Source: Histomonas meleagridis
Lineage: Eukaryota > Parabasalia > Tritrichomonadida > Dientamoebidae
NCBI GenBank assembly: GCA_020186115.1
Contig: WSYJ01000154.1
Location: 108,812-172,811 of the forward strand
Direction of reading: 5' to 3'
DNA length: 64,000 nucleotides
Numbering within the stretch: position 1 is the first letter of the stretch; every line of letters starts with the position of its first letter. Positions 48,474-59,400 of the stretch are shown here, one piece after another. The notes beneath the pieces were generated by a model. That model saw only the letters and a program-made list of their open reading frames with translations. It ran no database searches and was not told where the DNA came from. The translations under genes and the position numbers were made by a program.

Positions 48474-49052
48474 ATGAACCCTCATAAATCAAAAATGTAT
48501 AACAAAAGCAACACTTTACAAACATACGCTATTAGTAAGAAAAGGAGGAAGGCATTCACCCCTGAAGAAGATCAGGAACTAAACCGACTTGTTAAAAAAT
48601 ATGGAACAAAGAGTTGGGAATTAATATCATCAGAAATGAAAACAAGAAACGTGCGGCAATGTAGAGAAAGATGGAAATATTATCTAAGTCCAAATGTTAA
48701 CCGATCACCATGGACGTCTGATGAAGATCATATATTATATGAAAAATATAATGAATTTGGTCCAAAATGGTCAATAATTTGTAAGTATTTTCATGGTAGA
48801 TCACTTAACAATGTGAAAAACAGATGGAATTCAATTGTAAGGAAGATAAAAAAATTGAAACTTAATATCAACTCCGAGGATGACTTTTACTATTGTGGAA
48901 AATTACTAAATAAGACTTCAAGCTATCAAATGAAAATAGATGATAATGAACAGATATTAAGTAATGAAGAAAATAGCAAAGAACATCAATTTGATCCTTT
49001 ATATTTCCTTAAGATTGATAACCTTTTAAATCAACTTCCTGCAACTGTATGA
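48474..49052 (+). CDS. Two-repeat MYB DNA-binding protein
   Basis: A 192-residue R2R3-like MYB from the ATG at 48474 (MNPHKSKMYNKSNTLQTYAI). Repeat one spans about 25-72 (RKAFTPEEDQELNRLVKKYG, then CRERWKYYLSP); its first Trp is Phe, as is common. Repeat two spans about 77-125 (RSPWTSDEDHILYEKYNEFG, then VKNRWNSIVRK). Basic clusters KKRRK and RKIKKLK could serve as nuclear localisation signals. The C-terminal third is acidic and polar with no motif. MYB factors of this size control iron- and cycle-regulated genes in Trichomonas. TAACCG/AACG-type sites in the window are candidate targets of such proteins. Confidence 0.9.
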   Translation: MNPHKSKMYNKSNTLQTYAISKKRRKAFTPEEDQELNRLVKKYGTKSWELISSEMKTRNVRQCRERWKYYLSPNVNRSPWTSDEDHILYEKYNEFGPKWSIICKYFHGRSLNNVKNRWNSIVRKIKKLKLNINSEDDFYYCGKLLNKTSSYQMKIDDNEQILSNEENSKEHQFDPLYFLKIDNLLNQLPATV

Positions 49053-49370
49053 TTTAATTTAAATTTCCAAATAAAGCCTAAATAAAGAGTCGATAAATCA
49101 TTTGTTTTTTTTTTTCATTTTTTTTCTGTTTCATTTTCAGTTGGAAATTGAAAGATCTGACAAATTAATCCATTGAAATCAACTGTTTTTGTGCAAATTA
49201 AGGCACTGGCCATGTCGGTTATTCACAATTTTTTGGAAATTGAGCGAAGCTTCTCTCTAATAACCGCGGGCGGTATGACAGATCGAATTGAAATTTTTGG
49301 GAAGCATGTCACATCACCTCACCTTTAGCTTATTTTTTCAATGGTTTACTCATAAGTTGGTCCCAAGCAC
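49053..49370. promoter_or_regulatory. Upstream region of the NFU gene with TAACCGCGGGCGG
   Basis: No gene. TAACCGCGGGCGG at 49261-49273 is a GC-rich word of the TAACCGCC type seen at 2255, 6066 and 6168. It lies about 100 nt upstream of the NFU ATG. Confidence 0.4.
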
Positions 49371-49691
49371 ATGTTGACACAATTCAAACATTCTCATAAA
49401 GTTTCCCAAAACTTCTTAGGATTGTTTTTCGCAAGCACAGCAAAACCTGAAATCGAGAAAAAAGTTGATGAAATTATTGAAAAAATAATTCGACCTGTTT
49501 TGCTGAAAGAAGGATCTGATATTGAATTCCATGGAATACAAGATGATTGCGCTGTTATTACTCTATCAGGAAATGCGTCAATCCCAGACGTTGATGAAGC
49601 TGTTGATCTTAAACAAGAAATTGCTGATGTAATCAAGCTACAAATTCCAGAAATCACACGCGTTCGTGAGAAGATGCTTTTTGAAGATTAG
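49371..49691 (+). CDS. NFU/NifU C-terminal-domain protein without CxxC, probably hydrogenosomal
   Basis: A 106-residue protein. Residues 1-22 (MLTQFKHSHKVSQNFLGLFF, ending near AST) look like a short hydrogenosomal presequence. Residues about 25-105 follow the NifU C-terminal fold: KKVDEIIEKIIRPVLLKEGS, then DIEFHGIQDDCAVITLSG, then LKQEIADVIKLQIPEITRV. NFU proteins carry a 4Fe-4S cluster on a CxxC in GxCxxCxxS. Here that site reads GNASIPDVD, so both cysteines are absent; the single Cys (DDCAV) is elsewhere. Binding of a cluster in the usual way is therefore unlikely. It may be a regulatory or structural derivative. Confidence 0.8.
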   Translation: MLTQFKHSHKVSQNFLGLFFASTAKPEIEKKVDEIIEKIIRPVLLKEGSDIEFHGIQDDCAVITLSGNASIPDVDEAVDLKQEIADVIKLQIPEITRVREKMLFED

Positions 49692-49756
49692 ATAATAATA
49701 AAAGGGAATAAAAAATAATTATCATGATTAATTCTACAATTATAAAATAACACAGC

Positions 49757-52333
49757 TTAATTTGAAGATACTTTTGTTAACACATTTAACTGAGGAAATA
49801 CACTGTTTATTTTGATATTGAAAGGGAAAAAAATTTGGAAAAAATAAACGGTTTTTTCTTTACTGATAAACATTCTGTTAAATAACATAAAATTATTTGC
49901 AATAGCATCAATATTTTCATCCAACTGATTTCCTTTCATAATAACACTTACGAAATTTACCACATTTTCATTATCTCTTGGATACATTTGAAAAAACAAA
50001 TTCAAAAATTCAACATCACCAATTTGTTTCGCAATGAATATTAATATTACTGTCATTGCTCTTGGGAAATTTTGATTATTATTATGAAGCGAAGCCAATA
50101 AAATTTGTCTCATTAACACAACTAAAATTTCATTTGGTGGCTTAGCACTTATGATATTCGACAACACATTTCTCATATACATAAAACAATTACTTATACA
50201 CAAAGCTTTAAAAAACAAATTCAATGAAAAAATTTCGAAAAAATGTTCAACATTTGTATTAGATACATACTCCATATAAAAGCAAATACCTTTAAATAAC
50301 ATTGAATCCGGATTAATGTCTTCATTCATAAGGAAACTTCTTAAATTCGGCATTAGTTCAATTGGAAAGTTTTTTAATGCAACGAAATGAAATGGCGAAA
50401 TGATTTGTAATTTCACAGTTTCTTCGATCCATTCGATGAAAAACAAATTATTTGTATATAACTTTGATGTATATATAAGATTATAGATGTAACATAATGA
50501 TTTTTGTATTGATATAAAAGGAATCGTTGATAATAACTTTAACATGGGAAGAAAATCATTAAAAAAGTCTAAATAAAATTGTGATAACATTAAATTTTGA
50601 TTTGATTTAGGGAAATTTCTTAACATTGCACTGATTATATTTAGATAATATTCAATCATCTCGATTGATTGATTTTGTAAGTTTTGGAAACTTTGTATAA
50701 TAACATTTTTAATTATTATACCAATTTGAATATTTATTGATTCATTACTTAAGTTCCCAATTAAATATAAAAAACCAGGAATGAGATAAATGAAATCTGT
50801 TTCTTTTGGCGCTTTTAATATTTCTAAAAATATATTAATGTTATCGATTTTGCTCACATAATTATAATATTTTGAAGACAAAAAATAAAACGTTTTTGAT
50901 GTTTTTTCTGGATTTTCATTATAACTTTTTAAAATTAACATTAAATAATTCGGAATGAAATTAATTTCAATTTTTCCATATTTACATGAATTATATATAA
51001 ATAAAAGTATAAAATTTGTTGGAAGTTCTGTTTGAAATAAAAATTGATTTAATTGATGAATGAATTCATCATCTAAAATCTTTAATGAATATGTTGCTAG
51101 TATAAAATATGCAAATGAAAATTCATTTGTTACACTTCTTAATAACATAATCATTTTGTTCGGGATTTCTCGATTTATTTCTTCGATTGGTCCTTCAAAG
51201 ATTGAAATAGGAAAACTAGAGTTTATACCCGTTACAAATAATTGGATTATCATTGGAAATATTTCGTTAATTGGATGATTTTCGTATGAAAAAAATGGCA
51301 AAATAAAATGAACAAGTGATGAATATATTAACTTCCAATTCTCATAATCACCTGAAAAAATAAAACAACAACTAAAAAACTCTTGCATTGTAGCCATTAT
51401 TTGTCCTTGAAATTGAATTTCATATAAATTTAAATCATCAAGTTGAAGAAATGAGATCCATAATGGTAAAAGTAAAGTATCAGCTACTTCACTTGAACTA
51501 ATATTTTGACGAATTACCGAAGAATAATCGGTCATAAATCCAATAAATTCAAGTAAAAATGAAAAATCATATTTCGAAATGGATAAAACCGTAATAAAAA
51601 CATCAATAACCGCTTCCGCATATTCAAAATTATGTATCGTCATTTGAATTTGTGCATAAAAAAATCTGATGTTTTGGTAATAGTTTTGATCTCTAACTAA
51701 TGCATGAAGCAAACGAATCCAATCAATAGATATCTGATTTTGTTGGAGAAGAGAAAAACCAAAGTCAATCATATGATCTTGGATTAATTCTGGAATTCTT
51801 GATTTTTTGACAAAAAATTCTTGTTTTTCTTCAAAAAAAAGAGCAAAAAATCGAATTTTATATGGAAGAGATAGTTGATCAATAAAATCAAAATAAAATT
51901 CTCCTGTTAAAGTAAAAATATCAGCAATTAAAATCATTGTGTACAAAACATTAACAAGCTCTAGATTTTGAGGTAGCTGTTGTAATAGGTATTGAAGAGT
52001 AACAAATAATGATTGAATTTGTCCAGAAGAAAATGATTCAATATTATTTCTTACTTGGTGTTGAATTGCTTTTAATGCAACGAACAATACCTTTTGATAT
52101 AGTTCATTTTCCTTTACGTAATTAACAAAAATAAAAATGCAATCATCAATTGTATTTTCATTATTTTGCCAAGCAAACAGATCATCTGTTGCTGCTTGTA
52201 TATTTTTATTTTCCTGTGTACCATCAAACATTATTGATACTATTGAAATAATATGTTGAACTCTTTCTCTTGTTTCATCATCCCCCATTATAGGCGGACG
52301 TTTAGTTGAAGAATCGTCACTTTTCATAAACAT
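49757..52333 (-). CDS. Karyopherin-beta/exportin-like HEAT protein
   Basis: An 858-residue all-helical protein with an ATG start. An importin-beta N-terminal-like motif is visible early (NIQAATDDLFAWQNNENTID followed by FIFVNYVKENELYQKVLFVA). The rest is a series of paired amphipathic helices (for example LQYLLQQLPQNLELVNVLYT) without other domains, as in transportin-3/importin-13 and exportins. Such proteins carry cargo through nuclear pores under Ran control. It is somewhat short for the family (usually 900-1100). The sequence is too divergent to name the subfamily; another HEAT scaffold is possible. Confidence 0.6.
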   Translation of the reverse strand: MFMKSDDSSTKRPPIMGDDETRERVQHIISIVSIMFDGTQENKNIQAATDDLFAWQNNENTIDDCIFIFVNYVKENELYQKVLFVALKAIQHQVRNNIESFSSGQIQSLFVTLQYLLQQLPQNLELVNVLYTMILIADIFTLTGEFYFDFIDQLSLPYKIRFFALFFEEKQEFFVKKSRIPELIQDHMIDFGFSLLQQNQISIDWIRLLHALVRDQNYYQNIRFFYAQIQMTIHNFEYAEAVIDVFITVLSISKYDFSFLLEFIGFMTDYSSVIRQNISSSEVADTLLLPLWISFLQLDDLNLYEIQFQGQIMATMQEFFSCCFIFSGDYENWKLIYSSLVHFILPFFSYENHPINEIFPMIIQLFVTGINSSFPISIFEGPIEEINREIPNKMIMLLRSVTNEFSFAYFILATYSLKILDDEFIHQLNQFLFQTELPTNFILLFIYNSCKYGKIEINFIPNYLMLILKSYNENPEKTSKTFYFLSSKYYNYVSKIDNINIFLEILKAPKETDFIYLIPGFLYLIGNLSNESINIQIGIIIKNVIIQSFQNLQNQSIEMIEYYLNIISAMLRNFPKSNQNLMLSQFYLDFFNDFLPMLKLLSTIPFISIQKSLCYIYNLIYTSKLYTNNLFFIEWIEETVKLQIISPFHFVALKNFPIELMPNLRSFLMNEDINPDSMLFKGICFYMEYVSNTNVEHFFEIFSLNLFFKALCISNCFMYMRNVLSNIISAKPPNEILVVLMRQILLASLHNNNQNFPRAMTVILIFIAKQIGDVEFLNLFFQMYPRDNENVVNFVSVIMKGNQLDENIDAIANNFMLFNRMFISKEKTVYFFQIFFPFNIKINSVFPQLNVLTKVSSN

Positions 52334-53186
52334 TACATATTCATTCTATTGTCTTTTTGCTAATTTCTCTATTTCTCCGAATATTAGTCAAAACCACAGT
52401 TTCAAGCTAGCTTTATTCTGAAATTGTTTTTGAGAACGATATTGGCTGATTTTCATTCGTCCACTCATTCAAATTTGACTTCGAATCGCTTGAGCATGTG
52501 AAATGATTTCAACTTATTGAGGAAAAAATTATCTATTTTTCACCTAGGATTTATTTTTCGCCGAATGCAAAAAATAAATCCAAACTTTGATAAATATTAG
52601 TTATGCTTTTATATCTTTATTAATTTTTAAATTCTTCTCAATAATATTCTGGATTTTGTTAAATTTTGTAAATTCTCATTATTCTAAAAAACAATATCAT
52701 TTTATTTAGAAATTTGAAATTGAAGAAATATAAAATAAGTTGTAAAAACTATTATAATATTATAATGTCATATTTATACTAAATTTTTTATGAATAACTT
52801 TAGAAAATATTATATGGAAATTATTTATTATCCTTTATGTGATGTAAAATGAAATAATACTTTTGACATTGAGTTCGATTATTCTTTCTGCAAGAAGTAA
52901 TTTGGCTAAAACTGTATGACCTTTTTTAGAAGTTATCATATGTTATAAATTATTGTAAGAATTTCCAAATATTATTTATATATATATTAAATTTTAAAAA
53001 CTAATTTAAGTACTATTGTACTTCGTGAATATATGTATGAAACTAAAAAATAGAAGGGTTTTTTGACATTACCCGCTTTACAAATTTTTTGGAAATCCCT
53101 ATTTTGAGCGTAAAAAATTTTATGGGCTTAAAAAGATGCTATACTTGGAACATTATAAATGGTTCCAAAATCTATAATAAGTTAAG
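52334..53186. other. AT-rich gap
   Basis: No gene was seen. Words such as TACTTTTGACATTG (about 52858) and TTTTTTGACATTACCC (about 53061) resemble initiators without a clear start downstream. Confidence 0.4.
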
Positions 53187-53945
53187 TTGGTTGACTCTGT
53201 CAATTCAAGGCAAATAGTAGCACTTTTGTGTGTACAAAATCATTCGACATTTGAAAAAGCATATGAAACAGCAATTAAATTTCATCGAAATGATATCTTT
53301 AAATATATTTATGAAAATGAAAATATATCAAATGCTGATGAAAAAATCAATGATTTAGCATGCATTAATGAGGATAATTATGAAATTTTAACATTTTTAG
53401 AAGAAAAAGGAATTAATGTTAATGCTGATAATATAAGCGAATCAGCAAGAAATGGAAATTTATATCTCTTGGAGTATTTTCTTCAAAATAATCAAATTCC
53501 GAAAGATATTTTATTATTTGCTTCAGAATCAGGAAATATTGAACTTGTGAAATATGTTTTAGAGCAAAAAGGAATTGATGTTAATGCGACAAATATTCAT
53601 TTTGACAATTTGATATATGTTTTAATAATTTGAAACAGCACTTCATAAAATGCAAAAGATATTTATTTTAATAATTTGGAATATGTTTTAATAATTTTAT
53701 ATATGTTTTAATAATATTTGACAGCAATTCAAATTGCACATCAAAATGGTTATACCATCATAGAAAATCTACTTCTTGAAAAAGGTGCAAAAGAAAATTC
53801 TATTTCAGAATCTACTTCTCTGAATGCTACTTCTTGTCTTTCGATAAGTAATGAGAATAGTTTTACAGATAAACAAAGCCAACTCGAATTCAAGTGTATA
53901 AAGAATACAATAAAAAGGAAAATATCAAAACAAAAGTTAATATAA
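53187..53945 (+). pseudogene. 5'-truncated DUF3447/ankyrin relic
   Basis: The first frame has no ATG start (TTG at 53187) and begins in the middle of the conserved region (FEKAYETAIKFHRNDIFKYI). It continues with NYEILTFLEEKGINVNADNI and an ankyrin-like unit ending NATN. An AT-rich insert follows (53595-53634, 40 nt), then ETALH, a deletion, NAKD, and a second AT-rich insert (53661-53720, 60 nt with stops). The last piece reads TAIQIAHQNGYTIIENLLLE and ends at 53945. It lacks the N-terminal DUF3447 region present in the copies at 3.3 kb and 54.4 kb. Confidence 0.7.
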
Positions 53946-54235
53946 GCACTCAAACTTATGAAAATCAACAAAGTCACAAAATATATTGTATAAATATACT
54001 CATGGAAGTACATATAAAAATAATGTTATAAAATGACTTGTAAAAAATGTCAATAACATCAAATCATCAATTTCAACAAGAAATAGAAATGAAGTGTATA
54101 TTGCTAACAATCAAAATCAACAAATGTTCGCATAAAACAATCGAAAGAAAAGTATCAAAACAAAAGTTGATATAACATACAACATATGAAAATCGTCAAA
54201 ATCACAATATGCATTATAACAAACATACTCACAAA
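53915..54235 (+). repeat. Diverged tandem duplication of an ankyrin-gene 3' end
   Basis: The stretch at about 53920-54005 (with ATATCAAAACAAAAGTTAAT, then ACTTATGAAAATCAACAAAG) recurs in diverged form at about 54145-54230 (GTATCAAAACAAAAGTTGAT, then ACATATGAAAATCGTCAAAA). The offset is about 220 nt. Nothing else is seen between 53946 and 54322. Confidence 0.55.
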
Positions 54236-54322
54236 GCAAAATGTAAATACATAAACAAAGAATAATAAAAATGTGTACTCATAAACAAATAACTTTCCTA
54301 CAGCGACATGCTTAAGCATACA

Positions 54323-54571
54323 TTAAATAGATATATTAGAATTTACCAAAGTAAATATCATTTCGATGAAATTCAGTGATGGTTTTATTTTTTGATTAAA
54401 ATCGATATTTGTTTGTGATGATATTTCTTGAAGTTTTTCTATATCATCATTCCGAATTATTGTTGCTATTTCATTTTGATTAACTCCTTCTTTTGTATTA
54501 TTTCTGATGAAGTGCAAAATCATTTTGTATAAAAGAATCAATATCATCTCTTTTAAAAAAATAAAATCCAA
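54323..54571 (-). pseudogene. DUF3447 fragment on the minus strand
   Basis: An 82-codon frame without ATG start contains IATIIRNDDIEKLQEISSQT followed by DFNQKIKPSL, the DUF3447 signature seen in the relic at 3013-3336. The family then continues with YERCSFVN, which is already altered here. Both ends are missing. It faces the relic at 53187-53945 and abuts the truncated 5' end of the EFHC-like gene, so a rearrangement breakpoint probably lies at about 54570-54595. Confidence 0.65.
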
Positions 54572-54594
54572 GATTTACATAATAATTTAATGAT

Positions 54595-56061
54595 ATGTTA
54601 AAAAAAACTATTTTATTTTTCCTTGAAGATGATACAATTCAAATTCTTGAGCCACAACAAAAGAATTCTGGCATCCCGCAAGGCACATTTCTCCGACGAC
54701 ATCGCGCTTGTAAGGATGATGATTCCTATGTCACCATTGCTGATTTTACTGTTGGTGGTGAATTCACATTATATGGCCGTATATTTTTTATTTCAAGTTG
54801 TGATGACATAACACGTGAATTCATGGAAAAGCTCAATCGTCCAATGGGAGATCTTTCCACAGTTCCTGATGATCCATACATTCAAAAACGTACGTTAAAT
54901 GAATATGCCGAAACACATCGCCAACGCGGAGTTGTCAAACCCGAAATGTTAAAGCTTCGACAGTTCTTAGCTAATGATGGTCATGTCTTACGATTTTATG
55001 CATATTGGGATGATCGTACAAATGCATTTGGTAACATTCGAAACTTTGTTCTTCATTATTTCTTAGCTGATGACACTATGGAAGTTGTCGAAGTGTTAAA
55101 ATCTAATGATGGCCGTGATCCATTTCCAGTTTTTGTTCGACGTTCACAAGTTCCCAAAGAAGTATTACCATTAAGTGAAAATGATCCACGTTTTTTGTCT
55201 GCTGATCATTACTATCGTCCATTAGATCTTAAGATTGGGTACACGATAAACATATTAAATCGTCCTATGTTTATCTATGACTGTGATCCATATACACGTA
55301 ATTGGTATAAACAAAACTATGGATTCACTGATAAAGAGATGGAAAAGATTGAGACTCCTCAAACGAAAACTAAAGCGACAGTTAAAATGGAAATTCCACC
55401 ACCATCATTAATTGGTAATGATGAAGATACAATACGTAATGTAATGTCATTACATCCGAAGCCTGCACCTAAAGATCAAGTTAAACTTGTTACGAAAATG
55501 GGACAAGTTTTACGTTTCACTGCTAAAATGATCACGCGAAATACAGTTGATGCATCATGACGATTTATTATTACGTTCTATTTAAGTGATGATACATTAC
55601 AAATATTCGAACCACAACAAAGAAATAGCGGAATCATTGGCGGTAAGTTCTTACAAAGAGCGAAAATGAAGAACATTGATACAAATGAATACTTCAAGGC
55701 ACAAGACTTCGAAGTAGGGAAAGTGATAACTGTTAATAACATTAAGTTCCAATTGCTCGAAGCAACTGAATACGCGTTGTCGTACATGGAGGCGGACCCT
55801 GATAACTTCCCTCAGGCGGATTTGTTCGAAATCGTGAACAAGTTAAGGGCTGCGATTAGAGAGTCAGGGAAAATGCCTAAGAATTTGTTTAATAGATATA
55901 GCGCTGGAGGAAGAATGGACGTCGAAGGACTCCTCGATTTGGCAAAGGATGTAAGTTGTACAATGTCGTATCATGAGGCAGTAACAATAATGAGAAGATA
56001 TCAAAATGATAATGATACCAAAACTTTCACATTACGTGAATTCCTTTTGTTCGCACAATAA
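54595..56061 (+). pseudogene. EFHC1/RIB72-like DM10 axonemal protein with lost 5' end and in-frame TGA
   Basis: EFHC1/RIB72 proteins have three DM10 domains and a C-terminal EF-hand-like region and sit inside the A-tubule of flagellar doublets. Here translation begins within the first DM10 (LFFLEDDTIQILEPQQKNSG), so its N-terminal half is missing. DM10-2 is complete (GHVLRFYAYWDDRTNAFGNI to FIYDCDPYTRNWY). DM10-3 begins at KMGQVLRFTAKMITRNTVDA and is cut by TGA at 55558-55560. The same frame continues with RFIITFYLSDDTLQIFEPQQ and NSGIIGGKFLQRAKMK, then EYFKAQDFEVGK and the EF-hand-like tail to TAA at 56061. Relatives have Arg at the TGA position, and one transition (CGA to TGA) accounts for it. 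Readthrough is possible but unsupported. The stop reads TAAAT. Confidence 0.85.
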
Positions 56062-56238
56062 ATTTTTTCTGCAAGCGTTCTAAAGACGTTTCTTATTTTA
56101 ATAATAACTTAATAATTTACATCATCTGCGAGAAAAAGAAATCAATGAGATCCATCACAAATAAATTTAATAACATCTGACTCATTTAATGCTTTAGAAA
56201 ACGATGTACAATTTCTATTGTAAAGTTTTCCTTTGTGG

Positions 56239-56269
<31 letters not shown>

Positions 56270-56440
56270 ATCAATTTTATTGTAATTTTCTTGTTATTCT
56301 CTTTGTATTGATTTTTTCTTGTATATTATGAGATTTATTCAACGATGTTAAGCATAACTCCTTTAATTTTTTTTAGTATATTACTTCAGCTTACGTAAAA
56401 AATAAATGATTAAAATATAAACACATTTTATACAAACAAA
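56062..56440. other. Convergent gap with A23 tract
   Basis: No gene. A run of 23 adenines lies at 56239-56261, followed by AT-rich sequence up to the stop of the giant coiled-coil gene. Confidence 0.5.
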
Positions 56441-59400
56441 CTAAGTTGGTCTAATTAATTCATTTTTCAGTCTGTTTTCTTCTTTATCTTTATGCTCGAT
56501 TTCCATTAGCACCTTTTGTACTTCATGTGAATCCTTTCTTTCGACGATGTCTTTGATTTTCCCGTCATCCAACTGTTCCTTATTTGCCTTTCCGATTAAT
56601 TCCAATTTTTTAGTGTACGGCATCACTTGTTTTCTTTTATTATCATCATTCAGATTATCGAATTCTTCCAAATCTTCTTCTTCGCCATTAAAAGATATTT
56701 TATTAATTCTCTTTACGAAGTCCATTGCATTTACTCTTGAAGATTTAAAAGGCGAATTCTTTGGCAAATTATTTATAATTTTATCATAGTTCGAATCAGA
56801 CAATAATGACATTGAACTTAATACTGCCATTAAATTTTTCTTTTCGATTTCGGACCACATTTTCCTTTGTTCCTCAAGTTTCTTTATCGACAATTGTTGA
56901 TTCCTTAATATCAAGTTCAAGTGTGACTTTAATTCTTCATTCTCTGTTTCCTTTAATGCGTTTTCAGTCATTTTCGTTATGTTTAATCTTTGTAACTTTT
57001 CCTTTTTAATTCGTTCTTTTTCTTTGTTAACATTATTTATATTATTTATCGATTTCGTTACTGGTAATGTATAATTCTTTAACAAAAGAATTTGGCGTTT
57101 AAGTTGCTTAATTTCTTCATCACGTGATATTAATTCTTTAAAACATATATCTAAACGTGACTTTAAGTTCTCGCAATGGATTTCCGACCGCTTTAAATCA
57201 TCGATATGTTTTATATTATCGACTTTTAATCGATGATTATTTATCATTAAATCATTGACTTTCTCGCGTAACTCAATGATATTCGAATCCTTTTTCTCAT
57301 TAATTTCTTGTAACTTATGAATTTGATCTTTTAACTTAGTAATGGCTTTAAGTGCTTCATTCGATGTTGAATTAATAATTTGTTGTTGTCGTAATATTGT
57401 TCCTGAAACTGATTGAATCGGTTTCGTCGTTGTTTGTGCTTCGTTAGGTGGAATTACAATTGGCTTCTTTTCCTTAACAACTTGGTTCTGATGTACAACA
57501 AGTGTAATACGTAATGGCGCTGGTGGATTCGCTTCGAGTGAGCCGGGAACAAGCGGAGGAACGTCGACATTTTTACTATTTGTTGTTACATGTGCAGGTG
57601 ACGAAGCATTTGCATTAGTTGTTGTATGTGCAGGTGACAAAGCATTTGCATTAGTTGTTGCATGTACAGGTGACGAAGTTCTTTCATTATTATTATTATT
57701 AATGTTAATGTTTTGCGTATAACTACTTAATATGTCGGGAAGATTTTCGATGTTTTGTTTTGTTGCTTCTGTTTGATTTTCATAATTTATAAGTTGCATC
57801 GATGTACGAAGTGGTTTAATGTTACCATGAACACCTCTGATTTGTCGTTGACCTTGTTTGGCGCCACCGATAGTTAATGATTGATCAATATTTTCATTAT
57901 CTTTATTATTATTTGTATTGTTATGTAATGAAGGTGGATGCTTTAAACGTAATTGAGTTTTAGGCGTTTTACTTTGCGGATTTTTATTATCACTAATTGT
58001 TGGGATTCGTAACTTCTTCTTTTTGCTCCATTGAAGTGGCTGATGTACAGTATGAGGAACAATTTCGAAGTTTTGCGGTGTGAGATCATTCATAATCTTT
58101 TCGATGTTTGTCGAAAAAGTTTCAAAACTTTGATCAAAGTCATCGATTTCTTCTGAGTTATTTATATTATTTAAATTTATTTGTGAGTTTTGTTGTTGAA
58201 TATCATTTTGTTCTTCTTGTTTTATATTTATATCTGATGTTATTTCAGTGGATTTATCATTTTGTAATAAATTATTTTCTTCGTTTTGAATTGGTTCAAT
58301 AATTTCATCGATTTTTTGATTTTTGTTTTCATTTTCTTCTAATTTATCATTTATTAATTCTTCTTCTTTATCATTTTGTATATTTTGTTGTTTAATTATT
58401 TCTTTTTCGAAATTGTTTTGATTTTTTGTTGATGAATTTTTAGTTTTTCGTGGAGAATTTTCTTTTTGATTTTTTGTTATTGTTTGAACTTCATTAATTT
58501 CTTCTTTATCTTTCACAAAATTACATTGTATACATTTATCAGATGTATCTTTAGAAGGTATTTCATTATCAATTGGATTCTTAAATAACGAATTTTGTAT
58601 TGACATTTCTTCAATTGTATTTAACGCTTTTTGATGTTCGTTTTGTAATTTCGTAATTTCTTTTTCTAATTCCATATTACGTGTAACTAATTGTATATTT
58701 TGTGCAAGTGTTTTTTCCATTTCTTTGTTTTGTTCTTGTCCTTTCTTTAAGTCTTGTTCACGTTCATAACGTAATTTCTTTAATTCAACATCATTAAATA
58801 TTTGTTCAATATCTTTTGAGTTATAATTTTTCGAATTAATTTCATCGTTTTGTATTAATTCATTAATTTGATTCTTTAGCACTAAAATCGAATCTTCAGC
58901 TTTAGTTAAAGAGATTTCGTTATCTTCTGCTTGTGCTTTATACATATCTCTTTGTGCTTGAGTAGTTTCAATGATTGTTTTCATGTTCGAAATTTGTTCT
59001 TTTAATTGTTTGATATCAATTACTTTATTATCATTTGTTATGTTATTAAATATCTCATTCATATTATCAAGTTGTGTCTTAAGTGCAGATTCATCAATTT
59101 GTTTTATTTCTGTTCGTTCTTTAAGTTTATTCATTAATTGAATATTTCGCGTTGTCAACATTTCATTTTTAATTTTTTCTGATTCGATTTCTTGTTGAAG
59201 TTTATTTCTTTGTTTTCTAATTCTCTTTAAATCACTAATTAATTTGTTATTATTATTATTATCATTAATTTCTTCTTCTTGAGGAATTTCAATTGTTGGA
59301 ATTTGTGTATTGTTTTTAATTCCGGACATAAATTCTTTTGAATTTATAATAATTTTATTTATTTCTTCTTCATTTATGTCTTTGTTTTCAATAAGTTTTG

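Noticed and set aside
55558..55560. TGA read as selenocysteine in the EFHC-like gene
   Set aside because: Relatives have Arg, not Cys, at this position, and no SECIS-like structure was noticed downstream.
56239..56261. A23 run as a retroposed poly(A) tail
   Set aside because: No flanking target-site duplication was noticed, and the EFHC-like gene before it lies 178 nt away with its own TAAA.
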